DNA of 8,722 nucleotides from Candidatus Omnitrophota bacterium (GCA_013202925.1 JABMRA010000045.1:1-8722), one strand, 5' to 3'. Shown: positions 1-6,681, counted from the first letter of the stretch. Made by a program: numbers and translations. The notes: generated from the sequence alone by a model not told the origin.

Positions 1-3
1 CCT

Positions 4-29
4 CGCTTCGCGGGCGAAGCGGGCTTCGC
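4..29. repeat. Alternating palindrome cluster downstream of leuC
   Basis: Three alternating arms, cgcttcgc, gcgaagcg and gcttcgc, are separated by gg. The middle arm (14-21) can pair with the left arm (4-11, 8 bp) or with the right arm (23-29, 7 bp using 14-20). Only one hairpin can form at a time. There is no T-run, so this does not look like a simple intrinsic terminator. It is probably the inner part of the CGTCATTGCGAG repeat that follows leuC, and it is cut by the window edge. No gene is visible between here and position 64. Confidence 0.6.
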
Positions 30-37
30 TAACTTCC

Positions 38-64
38 TTTTAAGGCTACCCTCGCAATGACGAT
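38..64. repeat. CGTCATTGCGAG-type repeat touching the leuC stop
   Basis: This stretch contains ctcgcaatgacg at 51-62 and matches 1381-1406 at 24 of 27 aligned positions (one gap, two substitutions). The match runs from ttttaa to gacgat. Its last base is the final base of the leuC stop codon, read on the minus strand, so the repeat begins exactly where coding ends. It is a member of the palindromic repeat set that also fills the leuC-argA gap. Confidence 0.75.
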
Positions 65-1329
65 TAGATCACCTCATCCGGATGGGCTATCCTGCCCTTG
101 ACAGCGCTGGCCGCGGCCACAGCCGGATTGGAAAGATAGACCTCGCTGTCAGGATGCCCCATCCTTCCGCGAAAGTTTCTATTTGTAGTGGCGATCGCGC
201 GTTCGCCCTTTGCCAAAATACCTAAATGTCCTCCCAGGCACGGCCCGCAGCTCGGAGTTGAAAAAACCGCGCCTGAAGCCAGAAAGATATCCGCGAGCCC
301 TTCCTCTACTGCCTGCAGGTATATCTTCTGCGTAGCGGGAATAACGATCAGCCGCACGTTAGAATTGGCCTTTTTCCCTTTTAAGACCCTGGCGGCTATC
401 CTCAGATCCGTTATCCTGCCGTTTGTGCACGATCCTATTACTGATTGATCTATCTTTATATTTTTAAACTTGGCCACTCCCCCGGCGTTGCTCGGCAAAT
501 GAGGCGCGGAGACCTGCGGCTGTATCTTTTTGACATCATATTCGCGGACCTCGCAATATTTCGCGGCCCTGTCACTCTTAAAAAACACCCCTTTTACCTT
601 TCGGCCTTCGCCCCTGATATATCTTCTCGTTACTTCGTCCGGCTCAATAACGCCCGATTTCCCGCCTGCCTCGATCGCCATGTTGCACATAGCGAATCTG
701 TCGTCCATAGGCAATTTGCGAATAGCCTCGCCTGTAAATTCCATTGCCTTATACAATGCGCCGTCCACACCGATATCTCCTATGGTATACAGGATCAGAT
801 CCTTGCCGCTTACCCACGCAGGCATCTTTCCATAATAGATAAATTTTATGCTCTCCGGGACCTTAAGCCACACACAGCCTGTTACAAAACCAGCCGCAAG
901 GTCTGTGGAACCCACGCCAGTTGAAAACGCGCCGAGCGCGCCGTAAGTGCATGTGTGCGAATCCGCTCCTATGACCAGGTCCCCTGGCCCCACGAGCCCC
1001 TTTTCCGGCAAGAGCACGTGCTCCACGCCCATTCTTCCGATCTCAAAATAATTCTCTATCCTGTGCTTTTTTGCAAATCCCTGTAAGGCCTTTGCCTGCT
1101 CAGCGCTCTTCATGTCCTTGCCAGGAGTAAAATGGTCCGGCACAAGGGCTATCTTTTTTCTATTGAACACCTTTTTGGCGCCGGTTGATTCAAACTGCTT
1201 TATGGCAATAGGCGCGGTGATATCGTTTCCAAGCGCCATATCTATTTTTGCATAGATAAAATCGCCCGGCGCGATTGTCCTTTTATTCGTATGGGCCAGT
1301 AATATTTTCTCGGTTATCGTATGCGGCAT
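64..1329 (-). CDS. leuC: 3-isopropylmalate dehydratase large subunit (LeuC/HacA type)
   Basis: Large, iron-sulfur-bearing subunit of isopropylmalate isomerase, which interconverts 2- and 3-isopropylmalate in cytoplasmic leucine synthesis together with a small LeuD subunit. The 421-residue product is the typical length of the compact archaeal-type LeuC. Visible motifs are GADSHTCTYGA (about residues 121-131), GSCTNGR with Cys301, and SCGPCLGG with Cys361 and Cys364. These three cysteines are at the family positions for the [4Fe-4S] cluster. The C-terminal RGRMGHPDSEVYLSNPAVAA block is also diagnostic. I start at ATG 1327-1329 (MPHTITEKIL), which matches the family N-terminus. Upstream in-frame ATG (1339-1341) and GTG (1354-1356) codons lie in a repeat. 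No good ribosome binding site is visible. The small subunit would lie beyond the left edge and is not seen. Homoaconitase is an alternative, since specificity rests mainly with the small subunit. Confidence 0.88.
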   Translation of the reverse strand: MPHTITEKILLAHTNKRTIAPGDFIYAKIDMALGNDITAPIAIKQFESTGAKKVFNRKKIALVPDHFTPGKDMKSAEQAKALQGFAKKHRIENYFEIGRMGVEHVLLPEKGLVGPGDLVIGADSHTCTYGALGAFSTGVGSTDLAAGFVTGCVWLKVPESIKFIYYGKMPAWVSGKDLILYTIGDIGVDGALYKAMEFTGEAIRKLPMDDRFAMCNMAIEAGGKSGVIEPDEVTRRYIRGEGRKVKGVFFKSDRAAKYCEVREYDVKKIQPQVSAPHLPSNAGGVAKFKNIKIDQSVIGSCTNGRITDLRIAARVLKGKKANSNVRLIVIPATQKIYLQAVEEGLADIFLASGAVFSTPSCGPCLGGHLGILAKGERAIATTNRNFRGRMGHPDSEVYLSNPAVAAASAVKGRIAHPDEVI

Positions 1330-1334
1330 ATTTC

Positions 1335-1458
1335 TCGTCATTGCGAGCAATCTCACATGCGATTGCTTCCTGAGCTCGCATTTTAAGCTATCCTCGCAAT
1401 GACGATAGCTCTACGTCATTGCGAGGCGCGCCAGCATCGCACGCCTCCGAAGCAATCT
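1335..1458. repeat. Palindromic repeat cluster filling the argA-leuC gap
   Basis: The 127-base gap is almost wholly repeat. CGTCATTGCGAG occurs at 1336-1347 and 1414-1425, with its reverse complement at 1393-1404. The first pair gives 13-bp inverted arms (1335-1347 with 1393-1405) around about 45 bases. The second pair gives a tight 13-bp hairpin (1392-1404 with 1414-1426) with a 9-base loop. The two structures share an arm and exclude each other. The associated GCAATC/GATTGC ends are at 1347-1352, 1361-1366 and 1452-1457. The last of these runs into the argA stop codon. No transposase is present, so this is a non-autonomous, MITE- or REP-like element. Confidence 0.85.
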
Positions 1459-1906
1459 AAATCTCTCTCACCAGCGCTGTTTCCTGGCAATCCGGAAATT
1501 TCACGCACCTTATGCATTCTGACCAGATCTTGTGCGGCAGATCTGAATGCGCCACCTTTTTAAATCCGAATTTCTGAAAAAAGGAAGGGCAATAGGTGAG
1601 CGCGAATATGCGTTTCACCTTGAGTCTTTTCGCGTCTTCAAAGGCCGCCTCGACCAGGAGGCTGCCTATCTTCTGTTTCTGTCTCGACTCGAGCACCGCA
1701 AGGGATTTTATCTCAGCAAGGTCCTCCCATGCGACATGAAGCGCCACGCACCCCGCCACCTTTCCTGCATTCTCAAAAACAAAAAAATCCCTGAGATTTT
1801 CATACAGCTCGTTTAAAGAACGGGGCAGCATCTTGTCCTTCTTTGCGTAAAAATTAATGAGGCCCTGGATCTCTTTTACGTCTTCTACCGTGGCCTTTCT
1901 TATCAT
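1457..1906 (-). CDS. argA: Short ArgA-type GNAT N-acetyltransferase
   Basis: A single GNAT domain of 149 residues, of the compact kind proposed to act as N-acetylglutamate synthase, transferring acetyl from acetyl-CoA to glutamate at the start of arginine synthesis in the cytoplasm. Family features are the N-terminal MIRKATVEDVKEIQGLIN, the MLPRSLNELYENLRDF stretch (26-41), WEDLAEIKSLAV (60-71), FALTYCPSFFQKFGF (101-115), and a C-terminal cysteine set (Cys131, Cys134, Cys140) that I recall as usual in this group. It lacks the amino-acid-kinase domain of classical ArgA. The acetyl-CoA loop reads QKQKIG (76-81), with Lys79 where Gly is usual. The start is one base after the glgC stop, which suggests translational coupling. 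The TAG stop is followed directly by repeat sequence. Acetylation of another amino acid cannot be excluded. Confidence 0.8.
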   Translation of the reverse strand: MIRKATVEDVKEIQGLINFYAKKDKMLPRSLNELYENLRDFFVFENAGKVAGCVALHVAWEDLAEIKSLAVLESRQKQKIGSLLVEAAFEDAKRLKVKRIFALTYCPSFFQKFGFKKVAHSDLPHKIWSECIRCVKFPDCQETALVREI

Positions 1907-1907
1907 C

Positions 1908-3122
1908 TTACAACACCGTGCCTTTTGGGATAACCACTATACCGGATGCCGTGACTGTAAATCTCTTTTTGTCCTTTTTGGCGTCGAAACCTATTTCCGT
2001 CTTCTGCGGGATCTTTACGTATTTATCAATGACGGCCCTCTTTACCCTGGCATACCTCCCGATATCAACGCCCTCCATGAGAATGGAGTCCGTCACTTCC
2101 GAAAAGCTGTTTATCCTGACGTTCGGGAACAGTATACTGGACTGGACCTTTCCTCCGCTGATTATGCAGCCGTTGGAGACAAGGGAATTCAATGCCGTTC
2201 CGATCCTTTTTGTGTCTTCCTGAGAAAATACGGTCTTTGCCGGGCCAAACTGTCTCTGGTATGTCCTGAACGGCCAATCCTTGTCATACAGATTGAAACG
2301 CGGCACGATATTTATAAGCTCCATATTGGCCTCGTAATAGGCATCCACGTTGCCTACGTCACGCCAGTACCTCGGCTCATTGGTTTCTTTGTCTACAAAA
2401 TTAAACGCGCATATCTTAAACCTATTCAGCATTGAAGGCACGATGTCCCTTGCGAAATCATGCGAGGAATTTTTATTTTTCGTATCCTGCTCCAGGACCT
2501 CCTCAAGCACGGCCCTCTTAAAAACATATATACCCATTGAAACAGACAGATTATCTGCTTTCTTTAATATCTGGGATGCCTCTCCCGGCTTCTCTGCAAT
2601 GCCTCTGATCATCAGTTCATTATCGACCTCGCATACGCCGAGCTGGGCTGCCTGTTTCCTCGGGGTCGGCACAACGCCTACTGTAAGATCCGCGCCTTTT
2701 TCAATGTGGTAATCGAGCATCTCCCTGTAATCCATCCTGTAGATGTGGTCACCGGCGAGTATCAGGACATAATCCGGCTTGTCGTCCTCGATTGCGTAGA
2801 TATTCTGGTAGATAGAGTCTGCTGTGCCCTGGTACCAGTGTTCGTCAACGCGCTGCTGGGCAGGTATGACATCTATGTATTCGCCCAGTTCGCCGTTCAG
2901 CACGTTCCATCCCCTGGCAATGTGGTTCGTGAGTGAATAAGATTTGTATTGTGTCAGGACATGCATCTTTCTCAAGCCCGAATTTATGCAGTTGGACAGG
3001 GTAAAATCAATGATCCTGTATACGCCGCCAAAGGGCACTGCCGGCTTTGTCCTGTCCTGCGTAAGAGGAGAAAGCCGCTCCCCTTTACCGCCCGCCATTA
3101 TAAATGTAAGTACGTTCTTCAT
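1908..3122 (-). CDS. glgC: Glucose-1-phosphate adenylyltransferase (ADP-glucose pyrophosphorylase)
   Basis: Makes ADP-glucose and pyrophosphate from ATP and glucose-1-phosphate, the committed step of bacterial glycogen synthesis. The 404 residues are a full-length GlgC: an N-terminal nucleotidyltransferase domain and a C-terminal left-handed beta-helix (from about residue 295). Motifs are MAGGKGERL (9-17), RTKPAVPFGG (24-33), WYQGTADS (96-103), LAGDHIYRMDY with catalytic Asp125 (122-132), IAEKP with sugar-phosphate Lys178 (175-179), SMGIYVF (195-201), HDFARDIVP (221-229) and YWRDVG (252-257). The position matching E. coli fructose-1,6-bisphosphate contact Lys39 is Asp23, so activation by that ligand as in enterobacteria is unlikely. 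No Shine-Dalgarno precedes the ATG, while a good promoter lies just upstream. It probably forms a unit with the acetyltransferase gene that follows one base later. No glycogen synthase is in view. Confidence 0.95.
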   Translation of the reverse strand: MKNVLTFIMAGGKGERLSPLTQDRTKPAVPFGGVYRIIDFTLSNCINSGLRKMHVLTQYKSYSLTNHIARGWNVLNGELGEYIDVIPAQQRVDEHWYQGTADSIYQNIYAIEDDKPDYVLILAGDHIYRMDYREMLDYHIEKGADLTVGVVPTPRKQAAQLGVCEVDNELMIRGIAEKPGEASQILKKADNLSVSMGIYVFKRAVLEEVLEQDTKNKNSSHDFARDIVPSMLNRFKICAFNFVDKETNEPRYWRDVGNVDAYYEANMELINIVPRFNLYDKDWPFRTYQRQFGPAKTVFSQEDTKRIGTALNSLVSNGCIISGGKVQSSILFPNVRINSFSEVTDSILMEGVDIGRYARVKRAVIDKYVKIPQKTEIGFDAKKDKKRFTVTASGIVVIPKGTVL

Positions 3123-3130
3123 AGCCGTCT

Positions 3131-3159
3131 ATTATACAACAATCCCCTTCCAAATGCAA
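3131..3159 (-). promoter_or_regulatory. Predicted sigma70 promoter for glgC
   Basis: On the minus strand a perfect TATAAT -10 box (3131-3136) is preceded by a 17-base spacer and a weaker -35 box TTGCAT (3154-3159, 3 of 6 to consensus). It lies in the 43-base gap between the second ATPase gene and glgC. The -10 ends only 8 bases before the ATG, so a normal start point would be 0-2 bases from the start codon. This suggests a leaderless or nearly leaderless glgC mRNA. It is predicted from sequence only. Confidence 0.55.
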
Positions 3160-3165
3160 AATACT

Positions 3166-3915
3166 TTACGCTGCGGAATCCAGCAATCTCTTCGTGTATT
3201 CATGCTTAGGGTCCCTGAAGATCTCCTCGCACGAACCTGTCTCTACCAGCCTGCCTGACTGCATCACTGCCACCCTGTCGCAGATCGAGGCTATTACCCC
3301 CAGGTCATGGGTTATGAATAGGTACGTAAGATTTCTTTTTTTCTGGAGGTCCATCAGGAGATTGAGGATCTGCGCCTGTATGGATATATCAAGGCTGGAA
3401 ACCGGTTCATCGCATATTATAAATTCAGGCCTGGTTGCCAGCGCCCGCGCAATGCCGACCCTCTGGAGCTCTCCGCCGGAAAGCTCGGACGGAAGCCTGT
3501 TTAAATAAGATCCGCCCAGCCCCACCATTTCCAGAAGTTCCATGACTTGCTTCTTTCTCTTTTGGCCTGAGATTTTATAGTGAATGATAAAGACCTCTTC
3601 TATTGTCTCCCCGATCTTCATGCGCGGGTCCAGAGACATATAAGGATCCTGAAATATCATCTGCAGATCCCTGCGCATCACCTGCATTTTCCTGTAAGGG
3701 ACCTTTAATAGATCCTCGCCTTTATAAAAGACAGAGCCGTCCTGTACATCCGTGAGTCGTAATACTGCTCTTGCCAGTGTGGTCTTTCCACAGCCAGATT
3801 CCCCGACCAGCCCCAGGACCTCTCCTTTAAAAATAGAAAGGTCCACGCCGTCAACAGCTGCTACCTTATGCTTTGGAAAGACCTTTTTTAGATTACCTAC
3901 CTTTACCAGCTCCAT
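3166..3915 (-). CDS. dppF: Peptide/nickel-type ABC transporter ATPase, short OppF/DppF
   Basis: Second ATP-hydrolysing subunit of the importer, on the cytoplasmic face of the permeases. Of 249 residues nearly all form the nucleotide-binding domain: Walker A GESGCGKT (38-45), Q-loop FQDP (88-91), signature LSGGE (145-149), Walker B IICDEP (166-171), D-loop SSLD (173-176) and H-loop His203. The protein stops after the EYTKRLLDSAA stretch, so it lacks the C-terminal cysteine-bearing extension usual in OppF/DppF of 300 or more residues. The reading frame looks intact and ends at TAA, so this seems a natural short form rather than a broken gene. Its ATG lies 23 bases inside the preceding ATPase gene, with AGGAG 10 bases upstream (3926-3930). 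The symbol gives family position only; the substrate is unknown. Confidence 0.88.
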   Translation of the reverse strand: MELVKVGNLKKVFPKHKVAAVDGVDLSIFKGEVLGLVGESGCGKTTLARAVLRLTDVQDGSVFYKGEDLLKVPYRKMQVMRRDLQMIFQDPYMSLDPRMKIGETIEEVFIIHYKISGQKRKKQVMELLEMVGLGGSYLNRLPSELSGGELQRVGIARALATRPEFIICDEPVSSLDISIQAQILNLLMDLQKKRNLTYLFITHDLGVIASICDRVAVMQSGRLVETGSCEEIFRDPKHEYTKRLLDSAA

Positions 3916-4870
3916 TTAACAAAAGCTCCTTTGCCCTTATGCAGCGCGCAGTATGGCCGCTGCTGACCTGTTCCAGGCCGGGTTCCTCTTTCATACAGGC
4001 CTCGACCCTGAATCTGCACCGAGGATGAAACTTGCAGCCTTCCGGCAGATCAGAGAACAATGGCGTCCTGCCTTCGATCGCATCAAAGGCCTTTTTTCTA
4101 TGCCCGATGCAGGGTATGGATTCTATCAGTCCCCTTGTATAAGGATGCAGCGGCTTGGAAACCATGTCTTTCTTTGGCCCCTGTTCCGCTATCCTGCCGG
4201 CATACATCACATTGATCCTGTCAGCGGCCCTGAAGATCATATTAAGATCATGAGATATAAATAAAATCGAAAGATCCATTTTATTTTTCAATTCCATTAT
4301 AAGGTCCAGTATCTGCTTTTGAACAGTAACGTCAAGGGCTGTTGTTGGTTCATCCAGGACCAATAGCTCCGGCCTGGAGGCAATGGCCATGGCTATCATT
4401 ACGCGCTGCTGCATTCCGCCGGAAAGTTCGTGCGGGTACACTTTTTTCCTGCCAGCTATCTCATCGAGCCCGACTGCCTTCAGGATTTCAGAAATGGCCC
4501 TATCGGTTGCCTTTTTCTCCGGCAATGATTCCTTTATCTGCTCATAGATCGTGAAGACAGGGTTCAGTGAACTAAACGGCTCCTGAAACACGTACGAAAT
4601 CCTTTTTCCCCTTACGGCCCTCAGCGCCTCGTCATCCAATCCAAAAAGGTCCCGGCCTTCCAGCAAAACCCTGCCGGAGATGATCTTGCCTTTGCGCTCA
4701 GGTATAAGCCTGGTTATAGCAAGGCCTACTGTGGTCTTGCCGCAGCCTGACTCGCCCACGAGCCCCACGCATTCACCTTTTCTGATCTCCAGGTCAACGC
4801 CGCGCACGACCTCCGTCAGCATGCCGTCCACTTTGTAGCCAACCTTTAAATCCCGTATCTCTAAAAGCAC
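3893..4870 (-). CDS. dppD: Peptide/nickel-type ABC transporter ATPase, OppD/DppD
   Basis: First ATPase of the importer, 325 residues, normal for DppD/OppD. It shows Walker A GESGCGKT (39-46), Q-loop FQEP (95-98), signature LSGGM (149-153), Walker B LVLDEP (170-175), D-loop TALD (177-180) and His207. The C-terminal oligopeptide-transporter extension is complete: HPYTRGLIESIP (242-253), then Cys279, Cys285, Cys292 and Cys310. This spacing is the one known to hold a [4Fe-4S] cluster in some DppD proteins. The start is GTG (4868-4870), supported by a strong GGAGGGG site 7 bases upstream and by the family-like LLEIRDLKVGY opening. It pairs with the short ATPase encoded next, whose start overlaps its end. 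A hairpin lies between it and the permease gene upstream. Confidence 0.92.
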   Translation of the reverse strand: MLLEIRDLKVGYKVDGMLTEVVRGVDLEIRKGECVGLVGESGCGKTTVGLAITRLIPERKGKIISGRVLLEGRDLFGLDDEALRAVRGKRISYVFQEPFSSLNPVFTIYEQIKESLPEKKATDRAISEILKAVGLDEIAGRKKVYPHELSGGMQQRVMIAMAIASRPELLVLDEPTTALDVTVQKQILDLIMELKNKMDLSILFISHDLNMIFRAADRINVMYAGRIAEQGPKKDMVSKPLHPYTRGLIESIPCIGHRKKAFDAIEGRTPLFSDLPEGCKFHPRCRFRVEACMKEEPGLEQVSSGHTARCIRAKELLLNGAGKGR

Positions 4871-4877
4871 TGACTCG

Positions 4878-4884
4878 CCCCTCC
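4878..4884 (-). promoter_or_regulatory. Ribosome binding site fixing the GTG start of the OppD-type ATPase
   Basis: GGAGGGG on the minus strand lies 7 bases before the GTG at 4868-4870. Its strength supports this non-ATG start, which is also the first residue of the conserved N-terminal beta-strand. Confidence 0.75.
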
Positions 4885-4890
4885 ACCAGA

Positions 4891-4918
4891 GTTTACATCC
4901 GCCGTGGCGGACGCAAAC
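4891..4918 (-). other. Intercistronic RNA hairpin between permease C and ATPase D genes
   Basis: Two 13-base arms (4891-4903 and 4906-4918) surround two bases. On the transcribed strand eleven pairs are Watson-Crick and the other two are G-U wobbles. Read on the plus strand the same two positions would be A-C mismatches. The hairpin begins immediately after the permease TAA and ends 6 bases before the GGAGGGG ribosome site. No U-tract follows, so it is not a classic terminator. It may stabilise mRNA ends or tune the permease/ATPase ratio. Confidence 0.65.
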
Positions 4919-5713
4919 TTATGATCTTAGAAGTCTCTCCCGAATGCCTTCGCCGAGCAGATTGTATCCAAGCACTGTTATAAAGATCGCGAGGCCTGGA
5001 AAAAGCATCATCCACCAGGCAGCGCCCATGACAGCCTTGCCTTCACTCAGGATGTTGCCCCAGCTGGGTGTTGGCGGCTGTACGCCTATGCCCAGAAAAC
5101 TCAGGCTGGATTCCACCAGGATCGCCGCGGCAATGCCCAGCGTAATACTCACCAGCACCGGCGCCATTGCGTTGGGAATAAGATGCCTTGTGATGATCCT
5201 GATGTCGCTTGCCCCTATTGCCCTCTCAGCGTATATAAAATCCCTTTCTTTTAAACTCAGGATCTCTGCCCTGATAAGCCTTGCCACTCCCATCCAGCTC
5301 GTAACGCCGATGATCATCATGATATTGACTATGCTCGGCTCCAGCAGCGCGATAACAGCGAGTATCAGAAAAAATGTCGGGAAGCAGAGCATGATATCCA
5401 CAAACCTCATTATCCACGCATCCACCCATCTGCCATAATAACCTGCCAGAGAGCCCAAAAGTATCCCGATAGCCGCGGAGATGCCTACTGCTATTAAACC
5501 AACCAGTAAAGATATGCGCGCGCCAAAAACCATGCGGCTGAACAGATCCCTGCCCAAACTGTCAGTGCCCAGGATGTGCTCCTTTGACGGCCCTGTAAGT
5601 ATATTTTCAATATCGATCTGCCCGGGGTCATGCGAGGCAATAAACGGCGCCAGGACCGCCACCAGTCCAAAGAAGATCACTATACCTGCCCCGATAATCA
5701 TCAACCTATTCAT
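4919..5713 (-). CDS. dppC: Peptide/nickel-type ABC transporter permease, DppC/OppC
   Basis: Second channel subunit in the inner membrane. The 264 residues are somewhat short for DppC because little precedes the first membrane segment. Predicted segments are near 6-26, 66-88, 102-124, 125-143, 184-204 and 235-253. The family motif HILGTDSLGRDLFSRM is at 46-61, and the cytoplasmic EAA-type coupling loop (YAERAIGASDIRIITRHLIP, 161-180) contacts an ATPase. FLGIGVQPPTPSWGNIL (206-222) is also characteristic. The start codon overlaps the stop of the first permease gene as ATGA, so translation is probably coupled. No independent Shine-Dalgarno is evident. Confidence 0.93.
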   Translation of the reverse strand: MNRLMIIGAGIVIFFGLVAVLAPFIASHDPGQIDIENILTGPSKEHILGTDSLGRDLFSRMVFGARISLLVGLIAVGISAAIGILLGSLAGYYGRWVDAWIMRFVDIMLCFPTFFLILAVIALLEPSIVNIMMIIGVTSWMGVARLIRAEILSLKERDFIYAERAIGASDIRIITRHLIPNAMAPVLVSITLGIAAAILVESSLSFLGIGVQPPTPSWGNILSEGKAVMGAAWWMMLFPGLAIFITVLGYNLLGEGIRERLLRS

Positions 5714-6678
5714 AGTTTTATCCGCGGATCAACTGCCGCGTAAGAAACATCCGCCAGAAGATTTCCTAAAAGCGTCAACATGGCGCCGATCACCAGGACG
5801 CCCATTATTACAGGATAATCCCTTGCCATCACTGATTCGTAAAAAAGCCGGCCCATACCCGGAATGCTGAAAATCGACTCAAATATAACACTGCCGCCTA
5901 TAAGGCCTGGAACAGAAAGACCTAAAATAGTAACAACAGGCAAAAGCGCGTTCCTCAGGGCATGTTTATATATCACTGCCTTTTCCTTCAATCCTTTTGC
6001 GCGCGCGGTCCGTATATAATCCTGTTTCAAGACATGCACCATATTGCTGCGCATGTAACGCGAAATACCCGCCAGCCCGCCAAACGCCGATACAGCTACA
6101 GGCAGGATCAGATGTCTCGCAACATCGATCACCTTTTCAAACAGGCCAAACCTCTCAAACTCAAGAGATTTTATGCCTGAAATAGGCAAAAGCCCCCACC
6201 TCACGCCTACAAGGTCCATCAATATCAAACTCAGCCAGAAGGTCGGTATGGCAAAGCCAACGAATACAAAAACCGTCATAAACCTATCGTAAAAACCGCC
6301 CTCTTTAACCGCTGAACTGACACCAATAGGCACACCTATCAGCAATATCAGAATAATGGACGCAAGGTTGATGCCGAGAGTGATCGGGATGCGCTCTCCG
6401 ATCTTCTGGATCACAGGCCTTGAATCAACAAAGGAGACCCCGAAATCAAATCGTAAAAATCTCTTCAACCAGTCCGCATATTGTACATGGAGCGGCTTGT
6501 CCAGGCCATAGAGATGCGCGATCCTCTCCCGCGCCTCCATGGAGACCTTTGGATTGAACTGCGTCTCCATGTCAGTCGGCTTGCCGGGCGCCAGGTGGAT
6601 CACTGCAAAGGTGATAATCGTTATCCCCAGCAAGAGCGGCACCAGTCCAATTAATCTATTAAAAATATATTTAATCAT
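5710..6678 (-). CDS. dppB: Peptide/nickel-type ABC transporter permease, DppB/OppB
   Basis: First channel subunit, 322 residues, normal for DppB. Membrane segments are near 9-30, 100-122, 132-154, 188-204, 244-268 and 287-310, with a periplasmic region after the first. The HLAPGKPTD segment (28-36), the Tyr-Gly-Leu-Asp-Lys-Pro helix (57-62), the EAA-type loop (221-248, with ARAKGL and ALRNALLP) and the terminal DPRI are family marks. It forms a heterodimer with the permease encoded next. The ATG follows a leader made of a short tandem repeat, with only a weak GGA a few bases upstream. Which of dipeptide, oligopeptide or nickel is carried cannot be told from the permease. Confidence 0.93.
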   Translation of the reverse strand: MIKYIFNRLIGLVPLLLGITIITFAVIHLAPGKPTDMETQFNPKVSMEARERIAHLYGLDKPLHVQYADWLKRFLRFDFGVSFVDSRPVIQKIGERIPITLGINLASIILILLIGVPIGVSSAVKEGGFYDRFMTVFVFVGFAIPTFWLSLILMDLVGVRWGLLPISGIKSLEFERFGLFEKVIDVARHLILPVAVSAFGGLAGISRYMRSNMVHVLKQDYIRTARAKGLKEKAVIYKHALRNALLPVVTILGLSVPGLIGGSVIFESIFSIPGMGRLFYESVMARDYPVIMGVLVIGAMLTLLGNLLADVSYAAVDPRIKL

Positions 6679-6681
6679 ATA

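Noticed and set aside
445..924. Long plus-strand open frame opposite leuC
   Set aside because: It mirrors leuC codon structure, has no family-like motif, and overlaps a strongly supported gene.
1380..1385. Possible -10 box TAAAAT for leuC on the minus strand
   Set aside because: No acceptable -35 lies at 16-18 bases, and the bases are part of the repeat copy also found downstream of leuC.
1857..2435. 192-codon plus-strand open frame opposite glgC
   Set aside because: GlgC is certain on the other strand, and this frame gives no recognisable protein or convincing ribosome site.
4944..5438. 164-codon plus-strand open frame opposite the second permease
   Set aside because: It is a shadow of the hydrophobic permease codons, as is typical opposite membrane proteins.
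5720..5729. Perfect palindrome atccgcggat at the end of the first permease gene
   Set aside because: It falls on the codons for the conserved terminal DPRI, so protein constraint explains it.
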